A stretch of DNA of 5,977 nucleotides from Pseudomonas sp. UBA5782. GTDB lineage: Bacteria > Pseudomonadota > Gammaproteobacteria > Pseudomonadales > Pseudomonadaceae. A model generated the notes under the pieces. That model ran no database searches, was not told the origin of the DNA, and saw only the letters and a program-made list of their open reading frames with translations. Location: the NCBI GenBank assembly GCA_002418465.1, contig DIEE01000167.1:85976-91952 (forward strand). Reading direction: 5' to 3'. The position numbers were made by a program, and so were the translations under genes. Positions within the stretch are counted from its first letter, which is position 1, and every line of letters begins with the position of its first letter. Shown piece after piece: positions 1 to 5,977 of the stretch.

Positions 1-2436
1 GAGTGGCTGATGACCAACCACCCGCACGACTGCCCGGTCTGCGAGGAAGGCGGTCACTGCCACCTGCAGGACATGACCGTGATGACCGGCCACAACCAGC
101 GCCGGTATCGCTTCAGCAAGCGCACCCACCAGAACCAGGAACTCGGCCCGTTCATCGGTCACGAGATGAATCGCTGCATCGCCTGCTATCGCTGCGTGCG
201 CTACTACAAGGATTACGCGGGCGGCACCGACCTCGGCGTCTACGGCGCGCATGACAACGTGTACTTCGGCCGCGTCGAGGACGGCACGCTGGAAAGCGAG
301 TTCTCCGGCAACCTGGTCGAGGTCTGTCCGACCGGCGTGTTCACCGACAAGACCCACTCCGAGCGCTACAACCGCAAGTGGGACATGCAGTTCTCGCCGA
401 GCATCTGCCACGGCTGCTCAAGCGGCTGCAACACCAGTCCGGGCGAACGCTATGGCGAAATCCGCCGCATCGAGAACCGTTTCAACGGCTCGGTGAACCA
501 GTATTTCCTCTGCGACCGCGGGCGTTTCGGCTACGGCTACGTCAACCGCGACGATCGTCCACGCCAGCCGTTGCTTGAAAGCGGCGCCACCCTGGGCATC
601 GACGCCGCGCTGGACAAAGCCGCCGAACTGCTCGGCGGCAAGCGCGTGATCGGCATCGGTTCGCCCCGCGCCAGCCTGGAAGGCAACTTCGCCCTGCGCG
701 AGCTGGTCGGCGCGGAGAACTTCTACTCCGGCATCGCCGCCGGCGAGCTGGAAAACATCCGCCTGATCCGCGACATCCTGCAGAACGGCCCGCTGCCGGT
801 ACCGTCGATGCGCGAGATCGAAGAGCACGACGCCGTGTTCGTCCTCGGTGAAGACCTGACCCAAACCGCCGCGCGCGTCGCCCTGGCGCTGCGCCAGTCG
901 GTAAAAGGCAAGGCCACCGAAATCGCCGCCTCGATGAAAATCCAGGACTGGCACATGGCGGCTGTGCAGAACGTTGCCCAGCACGCGCTCAACCCGCTGT
1001 TCATTGCCAGCGTATCCGCCACCCGTCTCGACGACGTGGCCGAGGAATGCGTGCATGCCGCACCGGACGACCTGGCCCGCCTGGGCTTCGCCGTCGCCCA
1101 TGCGCTGGACGCCAGCGCGCCAGCCGTGGAAGGTCTCGACAGCGACGCCGCCGAACTGGTGCAGCGCATCGCCGATGCCCTGCTCTCTGCCAAGCGTCCG
1201 TTGATCGTCTCCGGTGCCTCGCTGGGCAGCAAGGCGCTGATCGAAGCCGCCGGCAACCTGGCCAATGCGCTGAAGAACCGCGGCAAGAACGCTTCCATCA
1301 GCCTGGTCGTCCCGGAAGCCAACAGCATGGGCCTGGCCCTGCTTGGCGGCGAATCGCTGGATGCCGCGCTCGACGCGCTGACTGGCGGCCAGGCAACTGC
1401 CGTGGTGGTGCTGGAGAATGATCTGTATCGCCGCGCCGATGCCGCCAAGGTCGATGCTGCGCTGGCCGCTGCCGAGGTCGTCATCGTCGCCGACCACCAA
1501 GCCACCGACACGCTGGTGAAGGCCGACTTGGTTCTGCCGGTCGCTAGCTTCGCCGAAGGCGACGGCACCCTGGTCAGCCAGGAAGGCCGCGCGCAGCGCT
1601 TCTTCCAGGTCTATGACCCCGCCTACTACGACTCCAACGTGCTGATCCGCGAAGGCTGGCGCTGGCTGCATGCGCTGCACAGCACCCTGCAGGGCAAGAC
1701 CGTCGACTGGACCCAGCTGGACGAAGTCACCGCTGCCTGCGCCGAGAGCAATGCGCAACTGGCCGGCATCGTCGGCGCCGCGCCGAGCGCCTCGTTCCGC
1801 ATCAAGGGCCTCAAGCTGGCGCGCGAACCGCACCGCTACAGTGGCCGTACCGCGATGCGCGCCAACATCAACGTCAGCGAGCCGCGTGCTTCGCAGGACG
1901 TCGATTCCGCCTTCGCTTTCTCCATGGAAGGCTATTCGGGCAGCAAGGAGGATCGCCAGCAGATCCCCTTCGCCTGGTCGCCGGGCTGGAACTCGCCGCA
2001 AGCCTGGAACAAGTTCCAGGACGAAGTCGGCGGACACCTGCGTGCCGGCGATCCGGGCGTGCGGCTGATCCAGGCCAAGGGCGAAAACCTGCCGTGGTTC
2101 AGCGTCGGCGCGGCGTTCAATCCAGCGCCGGGCACCTGGCAGGCGGTTCCGCTGCATCACCTGTTCGGCAGCGAGGAGAACTCTTCGCGTTCCGCGCCGA
2201 TCCAGGAGCGCATGCCGCAGCCCTACATCGCCCTGGCCAAGGCCGAGGCCGATCGCCTGGGCGTCAACGACGGCGCGCTGCTCAGCCTGCGCGTCAACGG
2301 CCGGGCTCTGCGCCTGCCGTTGCTGGTCCGTGAAGAGCTGGCGATCGGTATCGTCGGCCTGCCGGTCGGCCTGCCGGGCATTCCGCCCTTCGCCGCCGGC
2401 GCCGAAGTCACCACCCTGCAGGAGGCCGCGCAATGA
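1..2436 (+). CDS. nuoG: NADH-quinone oxidoreductase subunit G (NuoG), 5' truncated by the window edge
   Basis: Peripheral-arm subunit of complex I that carries electrons from the NADH-oxidising module towards quinone. The reading frame is open from base 1, giving 811 residues. The ATG at 10 is internal, because the family sequence EWLMTNHPHDCPVCEEGG already runs through it. By alignment from memory to E. coli NuoG about 94 residues are missing, including the 2Fe-2S domain, for a full length near 905. Visible ligand sets, numbered from base 1, are H7/C11/C14/C20 (His-Cys3 cluster), C59/C62/C65/C109 (next 4Fe-4S) and C136/C139/C143/C171 (the off-path N7 cluster). From about residue 175 onward it is a molybdopterin-oxidoreductase-like domain, with the family segment GDGTLVSQEGRAQ at 520-532. 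This domain is thought to be structural and without molybdenum in complex I. The stop overlaps nuoH by ATGA. The reading frame is intact throughout. Confidence 0.97.
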   Translation, partial: EWLMTNHPHDCPVCEEGGHCHLQDMTVMTGHNQRRYRFSKRTHQNQELGPFIGHEMNRCIACYRCVRYYKDYAGGTDLGVYGAHDNVYFGRVEDGTLESEFSGNLVEVCPTGVFTDKTHSERYNRKWDMQFSPSICHGCSSGCNTSPGERYGEIRRIENRFNGSVNQYFLCDRGRFGYGYVNRDDRPRQPLLESGATLGIDAALDKAAELLGGKRVIGIGSPRASLEGNFALRELVGAENFYSGIAAGELENIRLIRDILQNGPLPVPSMREIEEHDAVFVLGEDLTQTAARVALALRQSVKGKATEIAASMKIQDWHMAAVQNVAQHALNPLFIASVSATRLDDVAEECVHAAPDDLARLGFAVAHALDASAPAVEGLDSDAAELVQRIADALLSAKRPLIVSGASLGSKALIEAAGNLANALKNRGKNASISLVVPEANSMGLALLGGESLDAALDALTGGQATAVVVLENDLYRRADAAKVDAALAAAEVVIVADHQATDTLVKADLVLPVASFAEGDGTLVSQEGRAQRFFQVYDPAYYDSNVLIREGWRWLHALHSTLQGKTVDWTQLDEVTAACAESNAQLAGIVGAAPSASFRIKGLKLAREPHRYSGRTAMRANINVSEPRASQDVDSAFAFSMEGYSGSKEDRQQIPFAWSPGWNSPQAWNKFQDEVGGHLRAGDPGVRLIQAKGENLPWFSVGAAFNPAPGTWQAVPLHHLFGSEENSSRSAPIQERMPQPYIALAKAEADRLGVNDGALLSLRVNGRALRLPLLVREELAIGIVGLPVGLPGIPPFAAGAEVTTLQEAAQ

Positions 2437-3428
2437 GCTGGCTGACTCCCGAAGTGGTCGACACCATCATCGCGGTGCTCAAGGCCATCGTCATCCTGCT
2501 GGCCGTAGTGGTCAGCGGCGCGCTGCTGAGCTTCGTCGAGCGCCGCCTGCTCGGCCTCTGGCAGGACCGTTACGGCCCGAACCGCGTGGGCCCGTTCGGC
2601 GCCTTCCAGCTCGGCGCGGACATGGTCAAGATGTTCTTCAAGGAGGACTGGACGCCGCCGTTCGCCGACAAGTTCATCTTCACCCTGGCTCCAGTGGTAG
2701 CGATGAGTGCGTTGCTGCTGGCCTTCGCCGTGGTTCCGGTCACCCCTACCTGGGGCGTCGCCGACCTGAACATCGGCCTGCTGTTCTTCTTCGCCATGGC
2801 CGGCCTGACCGTCTACGCGGTGCTCTTCGCCGGCTGGTCGAGCAACAACAAGTTCGCCCTGCTCGGCAGCCTGCGCGCCTCGGCGCAGACGGTTTCCTAC
2901 GAAGTCTTCATGGGTCTCGCGCTGATGGGCATCGTCGCCCAGGTTGGCTCGTTCAACATGCGCGACATCGTCGAATACCAGCATCAGCACCTGTGGTTCA
3001 TCATTCCGCAGTTCTTCGGCTTCTGTACCTTCTTCATCGCCGGCGTCGCGGTCACCCACCGTCACCCGTTCGATCAGCCGGAAGCCGAGCAGGAACTGGC
3101 CGATGGCTACCACATCGAGTATGCCGGGATGAAATGGGGCATGTTCTTCGTCGGCGAGTACATTGGCATCGTGCTGGTCTCCGCGCTGCTGGTGACGCTG
3201 TTCTTCGGCGGCTGGCACGGCCCGTTCCTGGAGACGCTGCCGTGGCTGTCGTTCTTCTACTTCGCCCTGAAAACCGGCTTCTTCATCATGCTTTTCATCC
3301 TGCTGCGCGCGTCCATTCCTCGGCCGCGCTATGACCAGGTGATGGCCTTCGGCTGGAAGTTCTGCCTGCCGCTGACCCTGTTCAACCTGCTGGTGACCGG
3401 CGCTTTGGTGCTGGCCGCGGCCCAGTAA
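2433..3428 (+). CDS. nuoH: NADH-quinone oxidoreductase subunit H (NuoH)
   Basis: Integral membrane subunit that forms the quinone entry channel and the start of the proton-transfer route at the junction of the two arms. It has 331 residues, close to the usual 325-335. About eight hydrophobic segments can be seen, roughly at 12-34, 83-105, 114-134, 155-175, 188-208, 237-260, 270-292 and 308-328. Family signatures are FVERRLLGLWQDRYGPNRVG at 34-53, the loop with SLRASAQTVSYE at 146-157, the acidic loop HPFDQPEAEQELADGYHIEY at 211-230 that faces the quinone chamber, and RASIPRPRYDQVMAFGWKF at 292-310. The start is fixed by a perfect AGGAGG at 2420-2425, 7 nt before the ATG and buried in the end of nuoG. 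The ATGA overlap (2433-2436) suggests translational coupling to nuoG. Confidence 0.97.
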   Translation: MSWLTPEVVDTIIAVLKAIVILLAVVVSGALLSFVERRLLGLWQDRYGPNRVGPFGAFQLGADMVKMFFKEDWTPPFADKFIFTLAPVVAMSALLLAFAVVPVTPTWGVADLNIGLLFFFAMAGLTVYAVLFAGWSSNNKFALLGSLRASAQTVSYEVFMGLALMGIVAQVGSFNMRDIVEYQHQHLWFIIPQFFGFCTFFIAGVAVTHRHPFDQPEAEQELADGYHIEYAGMKWGMFFVGEYIGIVLVSALLVTLFFGGWHGPFLETLPWLSFFYFALKTGFFIMLFILLRASIPRPRYDQVMAFGWKFCLPLTLFNLLVTGALVLAAAQ

Positions 3429-3432
3429 GGAG
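3427..3432 (+). promoter_or_regulatory. Ribosome binding site of nuoI
   Basis: AAGGAG overlaps the nuoH TAA stop (3426-3428) and lies 6 nt before the GTG at 3439. No ATG occurs in frame near the expected N-terminus, so this site supports GTG as the start codon. Confidence 0.75.
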
Positions 3433-3438
3433 AAGATT

Positions 3439-3984
3439 GTGAGATATATCCTCGACGTGCTGCATGGCACCTGGACCCAGTTGCGCAGCCTGGTGATGGT
3501 CTTCGGCCACGCCTTCCGCAAGCGCGACACCCTGCAATACCCCGAAGAAGCCGTGTACCTGCCGCCGCGCTACCGCGGCCGCATCGTGCTGACCCGAGAT
3601 CCCGACGGCGAAGAGCGCTGCGTGGCCTGCAACCTGTGCGCGGTGGCCTGCCCGGTCGGCTGCATCTCGCTGCAGAAGACCGAAGCCGAAGACGGCCGCT
3701 GGTATCCGGAGTTCTTCCGCATCAACTTCTCGCGCTGCATCTTCTGCGGCCTGTGCGAAGAGGCCTGCCCGACCACCGCGATCCAGCTCACGCCCGACTT
3801 CGAGATGGGCGAGTACAAGCGCCAGGATCTGGTCTACGAGAAGGAAGACCTGCTGATCTCCGGCCCCGGCAAATACCCGGATTACAACTTCTACCGCGTC
3901 GCCGGGATGGCCATCGCCGGCAAACCGAAAGGTGCCGCGCAGAACGAAGCCGAGCCGATCAACGTGAAAGGTCTGCTGCCATGA
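3439..3984 (+). CDS. nuoI: NADH-quinone oxidoreductase subunit I (NuoI), 2x[4Fe-4S]
   Basis: Peripheral-arm, TYKY-type ferredoxin subunit that passes electrons from NuoG towards the terminal cluster by the quinone site. It has 181 residues. Two classical CxxCxxCxxxCP motifs are present: C61/C64/C67/C71 and C100/C103/C106/C110. One extra cysteine, C75, follows the first set. The amphipathic N-terminal stretch (about 1-30, including TQLRSLVMVFGHAFRKRD at 13-30) is the part that in this family lies on the membrane arm next to NuoH. The segment YLPPRYRGRIVLTRDPDGEE at 40-59 and the C-terminal part NEAEPINVKGLLP are typical of Pseudomonas NuoI. The start is GTG, 10 nt after the nuoH stop, and is the only reasonable codon near the Shine-Dalgarno. 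The stop is TGA at 3982-3984, embedded in ATGA. Confidence 0.97.
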   Translation: MRYILDVLHGTWTQLRSLVMVFGHAFRKRDTLQYPEEAVYLPPRYRGRIVLTRDPDGEERCVACNLCAVACPVGCISLQKTEAEDGRWYPEFFRINFSRCIFCGLCEEACPTTAIQLTPDFEMGEYKRQDLVYEKEDLLISGPGKYPDYNFYRVAGMAIAGKPKGAAQNEAEPINVKGLLP

Positions 3985-4076
3985 AGCGCCTTTTCGTCAT
4001 CGCGTCCCCTTCCCTCACGCCGTCCGAACGCCTGCCAGGCCGGACGCCGTGTGCGACCGTGTCGAGGAGTTTTTGA
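3981..4076 (+). CDS. Doubtful small ORF bridging nuoI and nuoJ (31 codons)
   Basis: An ATG overlaps the nuoI stop as ATGA (3981-3984) and the frame runs 31 codons to TGA at 4074-4076, ending 2 nt before the nuoJ ATG. A weak Shine-Dalgarno-like GAAAGG (3966-3971) lies 9 nt upstream. The peptide begins MKRLFVIASPSLTPSERL and has no domain that I recognise. It has a short basic-hydrophobic start but is too short and polar to be a convincing membrane protein. Codons such as CCT, TGT, AGG, AGT and TTT, rare in the neighbouring genes, argue against selection for protein. If translated, it may mainly serve to carry ribosomes across the spacer hairpin to nuoJ. It may equally be chance. Confidence 0.2.
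   Translation: MKRLFVIASPSLTPSERLPGRTPCATVSRSF
4016..4051 (+). other. Imperfect inverted repeat / predicted mRNA hairpin in the nuoI-nuoJ spacer
   Basis: Three nested paired blocks can be read directly: CACG (4016-4019) with CGTG (4048-4051), CGTCCG (4021-4026) with CGGACG (4041-4046), and GCCT (4030-4033) with AGGC (4037-4040). That makes 14 base pairs, 11 of them G-C, interrupted by one C/C mismatch (4020/4047) and a one-sided AAC bulge (4027-4029), and closed by a GCC loop. The only T-run (TTTTT, 4070-4074) lies 18 nt after the stem and is not adjacent, so it does not look like a classical intrinsic terminator. A role in mRNA stability, processing or tuning of nuoJ translation is inference. 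Confidence 0.6.
4064..4069 (+). promoter_or_regulatory. Ribosome binding site of nuoJ
   Basis: GAGGAG lies 9 nt before the ATG at 4079. It decides the start: an in-frame GTG at 4049 would extend the protein by 10 residues, but that codon sits in the hairpin stem upstream of this site, and family members begin at the MEFAFY sequence. Confidence 0.75.
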
Positions 4077-4078
4077 AC

Positions 4079-4579
4079 ATGGAATTCGCTTTCTATCTGT
4101 CCGCGGGAGCCGCCGTCGTGGCGACGCTGCGGGTGATCACCAACAGCAACCCGGTGCATGCGCTGCTGTATCTGGTGGTCTCGCTGCTCGCCGTGGCACT
4201 GTGCTTCTTCGCCCTTGGCGCGCCGTTTGCCGGGGCGCTGGAAATCATCGTTTACGCCGGCGCCATCATGGTGCTCTTCGTCTTCGTGGTGATGATGCTC
4301 AACCTCGGCCCGGCCGGAGAGGCCCAGGAACGGGTCTGGCTCAAGCCCGGCATGTGGGTCGGCCCTTCGCTGCTGGCCGGCGTGCTCCTGCTGCAACTGC
4401 TCTGGGCGCTGTTCAAGCAGCCGAGCAATGCGCCGCTGGGGCTTGCCACCGTCGATGCGAAAGCCGTCGGCATCAGCCTGTTCGGTCCCTATCTGCTGGT
4501 AGTGGAGCTGGCCTCGATGCTGCTCCTGGCCGCGCTGGTCGCCGCCTATCACCTCGGCCGCCAGGAAGCGAAGGAGTAA
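4079..4579 (+). CDS. nuoJ: NADH-quinone oxidoreductase subunit J (NuoJ)
   Basis: Small membrane-arm subunit (ND6 family) next to NuoH and NuoK that helps link quinone chemistry to proton pumping. It has 166 residues. Five hydrophobic segments are visible, at about 2-20, 27-47, 54-75, 93-111 and 137-158. The strongest family signature is the third helix, LEIIVYAGAIMVLFVFVVMM at 54-73, with E55 and Y59; in known structures this helix carries a pi-bulge that is thought to change during turnover. The preceding TNSNPVHALLYLVVSLLAVA (21-40) is also characteristic. The ATG at 4079 is chosen from its Shine-Dalgarno and family N-termini. It is the only gene here separated from its upstream neighbour by a sizeable spacer (94 bp), while nuoK follows after 4 nt. 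Confidence 0.96.
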   Translation: MEFAFYLSAGAAVVATLRVITNSNPVHALLYLVVSLLAVALCFFALGAPFAGALEIIVYAGAIMVLFVFVVMMLNLGPAGEAQERVWLKPGMWVGPSLLAGVLLLQLLWALFKQPSNAPLGLATVDAKAVGISLFGPYLLVVELASMLLLAALVAAYHLGRQEAKE

Positions 4580-4583
4580 CGCC

Positions 4584-4892
4584 ATGCAAGCCATTCCCCT
4601 CGAACACGGCCTGGCCGTCGCCGGCATTCTGTTCTGCCTCGGCCTCACCGGCCTGATGGTGCGGCGCAACATCCTCTTCGTGCTGATGAGCCTGGAAATC
4701 ATGATGAACGCCGCCGCCCTGGCGTTCATCGTCGCCGGTAGCCGCTGGCAACAGGCCGATGGCCAGGTGATGTTCATCCTGGTGATCACCCTGGCCGCCG
4801 CCGAAGCCTCCATCGGCCTGGCGATCCTGCTCCAGCTCTATCGCCGCTTCCATACCCTCGATGTCGACGCTGCCAGCGAGATGCGCGGATGA
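4584..4892 (+). CDS. nuoK: NADH-quinone oxidoreductase subunit K (NuoK)
   Basis: Small membrane-arm subunit (ND4L family), related to part of the Mrp antiporter subunits, that forms a link of the proton path between NuoJ/NuoH and the antiporter-like subunits. It has 102 residues, two more than the E. coli protein at the N-terminus. Three hydrophobic helices lie at about 9-25, 30-50 and 62-86. Both conserved in-membrane glutamates are present: E38 in SLEIMMNAAALAF and E74 in AAAEASIGLAILLQLYRR, matching E. coli E36 and E72. The conserved arginine pair R27/R28 sits in the first loop. Shine-Dalgarno AAGGAG (4571-4576) lies inside the end of nuoJ, 7 nt before the ATG. The TGA overlaps the nuoL start as ATGA, which suggests coupled translation. 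Confidence 0.97.
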   Translation: MQAIPLEHGLAVAGILFCLGLTGLMVRRNILFVLMSLEIMMNAAALAFIVAGSRWQQADGQVMFILVITLAAAEASIGLAILLQLYRRFHTLDVDAASEMRG

Positions 4893-5977
4893 ACCTACTA
4901 TTCCTCACCTTCGTCTTCCCGCTGATCGGCTTCCTGCTGCTGTCGTTCTCCCGCGGTCGCTTCTCGGAGAACCTGTCCGCGCTGATCGGCGTGGGCTCCG
5001 TCGGCCTCTCGGCGCTCACCAGCGCCTGGGTCATCCTGCAGTTCCATACCCATCAGCCGGCCGACGGCGTATTCACCCAGGTGCTCTGGCAGTGGATGAG
5101 CGTCGACGGCTTCGCGCCGAACTTCGCCCTGCATCTGGACGGCCTGTCGGTGACCATGCTCGGCGTGGTCACCGGCGTCGGCTTCCTCATCCACCTGTTC
5201 GCGTCCTGGTACATGCGCGGGGAAAGCGGCTACTCGCGCTTCTTCGCCTACACCAACCTGTTCATCGCCAGCATGCTGTTCCTGATCCTCGGCGATAACC
5301 TGCTGTTCCTCTACTTCGGCTGGGAAGGCGTGGGGCTGTGCAGCTACCTGCTGATCGGCTTCTATTACAGCGAACGGAAGAACGGCAACGCGGCGCTCAA
5401 GGCGTTCATCGTCACCCGCATCGGCGACGTGTTCCTGGCTTTCGGCCTGTTCATCCTGGTGGTCCAGCTGGGCACTCTGAACATCCAGGAAGTGCTGGTG
5501 CTGGCGCCGCAGAAATTCGCCGTCGGCGATCCGTGGATCGTCCTGGCGACCCTGGCGCTGCTCGGTGGCGCGGTCGGCAAATCCGCCCAGCTACCGCTGC
5601 AGACCTGGCTGGCCGACGCCATGGCCGGCCCGACCCCGGTTTCCGCGCTGATCCACGCAGCGACCATGGTCACCGCCGGCGTCTACCTGATCGCGCGCAC
5701 CAACGGCCTGTTCCTGCTCGCACCCGAGGTGCTTCACCTGGTCGGCATCGTCGGCGCGGTGACTCTGGTGCTGGCCGGTTTCGCCGCGCTCGTGCAGACC
5801 GACATCAAGCGCATCCTCGCCTACTCGACCATGAGCCAGATCGGCTACATGTTCCTCGCCCTCGGCGTTGGCGCATGGGACGCGGCGATCTTCCACCTGA
5901 TGACCCACGCGTTCTTCAAGGCCCTGCTGTTCCTCGCTTCCGGTGCGGTGATCGTCGCCTGCCACCACGAGCAGAAC
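4889..5977 (+). CDS. nuoL: NADH-quinone oxidoreductase subunit L (NuoL), 3' truncated by the window edge
   Basis: Distal antiporter-like proton-pumping subunit of the membrane arm (ND5 family). 363 residues are visible of a usual length near 615, so the C-terminal helices and the long lateral helix lie outside. Key residues can be read, each offset by 2 from E. coli as I recall it: E146 in FGWEGVGLCSYLLIG, D180 in TRIGDVF, K231 in VGKSAQLPLQTWLADAMAG, H256 in SALIHAATMVTAG, D305 and K307 in QTDIKRILAYSTMSQIGYMF, and H336, H340 and K344 in FHLMTHAFFKALLF. These form the glutamate-lysine-histidine proton path. The start overlaps the nuoK stop (ATGA, 4889-4892). Only a weak GCGAG (4876-4880) precedes it, so translation probably depends on coupling to nuoK. 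Codons 3 and 4 are both the rare CTA. The frame is open to the last base. Confidence 0.97.
   Translation, partial: MNLLFLTFVFPLIGFLLLSFSRGRFSENLSALIGVGSVGLSALTSAWVILQFHTHQPADGVFTQVLWQWMSVDGFAPNFALHLDGLSVTMLGVVTGVGFLIHLFASWYMRGESGYSRFFAYTNLFIASMLFLILGDNLLFLYFGWEGVGLCSYLLIGFYYSERKNGNAALKAFIVTRIGDVFLAFGLFILVVQLGTLNIQEVLVLAPQKFAVGDPWIVLATLALLGGAVGKSAQLPLQTWLADAMAGPTPVSALIHAATMVTAGVYLIARTNGLFLLAPEVLHLVGIVGAVTLVLAGFAALVQTDIKRILAYSTMSQIGYMFLALGVGAWDAAIFHLMTHAFFKALLFLASGAVIVACHHEQN

Noticed and set aside
10..12. ATG at position 10 as the start of nuoG.
   Set aside because: It lies inside the conserved EWLMTNHP segment about 95 residues into the protein. The frame is open to the window edge, so the gene is simply cut off.
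723..1568. A 281-codon - strand open frame within nuoG.
   Set aside because: The translation is dominated by S, A, R and T, as expected of a shadow of GC-rich coding sequence, with no family likeness.
418..2433. A 671-codon open frame on the - strand opposite nuoG.
   Set aside because: It is in codon register with nuoG, so its stops could only come from TTA, CTA or TCA codons in nuoG, which are rare in this GC-rich gene. It ends exactly at the TCA serine codon at 418-420. The translation has no recognisable family, and nuoG is plainly real.
2330..3334. A 334-codon + strand open frame overlapping nuoH in another frame.
   Set aside because: It is an arginine- and proline-rich out-of-frame translation of nuoH, which itself matches its family end to end.
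2223..3530. A 435-codon open frame on the - strand across the nuoG end, nuoH and the nuoI start.
   Set aside because: It runs antisense to three certain genes. The product is a low-complexity mix rich in Q, E, R, H and D, typical of the antisense of GC-rich membrane-protein genes, with no domain.
4016..4074. An intrinsic terminator between nuoI and nuoJ.
   Set aside because: The T-run at 4070-4074 is 18 nt away from the stem rather than adjacent, and nuoJ-nuoL downstream belong to the same complex and must be transcribed.
4049..4078. An upstream GTG that would add 10 residues to NuoJ.
   Set aside because: It lies within the hairpin stem and upstream of the GAGGAG site, which is well spaced for the ATG at 4079. 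Family members start at the MEFAFY position.
1..5977. A mobile element, defence system, CRISPR array, RNA gene or other novel system.
   Set aside because: The window is almost fully occupied by six contiguous complex I genes in canonical order with uniform composition. Only about 110 bp are non-coding.

Overview
The window is a stretch of the nuo operon, which encodes the proton-pumping NADH:quinone oxidoreductase (respiratory complex I, NDH-1). All genes lie on the + strand. The order is nuoG (5' end missing), nuoH, nuoI, nuoJ, nuoK, nuoL (3' end missing), the same G-H-I-J-K-L order as in E. coli and other gammaproteobacteria. The base composition is GC-rich and codons strongly prefer G or C in the third position. 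The protein sequences, for example a NuoI with a TLQYPEEAVYLPPRYRGRIV segment, a 102-residue NuoK and a NuoG of about 905 residues, point to Pseudomonas or a close relative. The species cannot be fixed from this window.

Layout: 1-2436 is the NuoG iron-sulfur subunit, already past its N-terminal 2Fe-2S domain. 2433-3428 is NuoH, the membrane subunit at the quinone site, overlapping nuoG by ATGA. 3439-3984 is NuoI, with two 4Fe-4S clusters and a GTG start. 3985-4078 is the only real gap, 94 bp, holding a strong predicted hairpin and a doubtful 31-codon ORF. 4079-4579 is NuoJ, 4584-4892 is NuoK, and 4889-5977 is the first 363 codons of NuoL, overlapping nuoK by ATGA.

Together: electrons from NADH (entering through NuoE/F, encoded outside the window) run along the clusters of NuoG, then the two NuoI clusters, to quinone at the NuoH interface. 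The energy is passed along the membrane arm through NuoH, NuoJ and NuoK to the antiporter-like subunits, of which NuoL is the distal one. The key ligands and charged residues are present in every subunit as far as it is visible, so this looks like a functional housekeeping operon.

I see no mobile element, tRNA, CRISPR array, frameshift or sign of horizontal transfer, and no promoter or classical terminator inside the window. I did not find a new biological system. The points worth a second look are the structured nuoI-nuoJ spacer with its small ORF, and the nuoI start codon.
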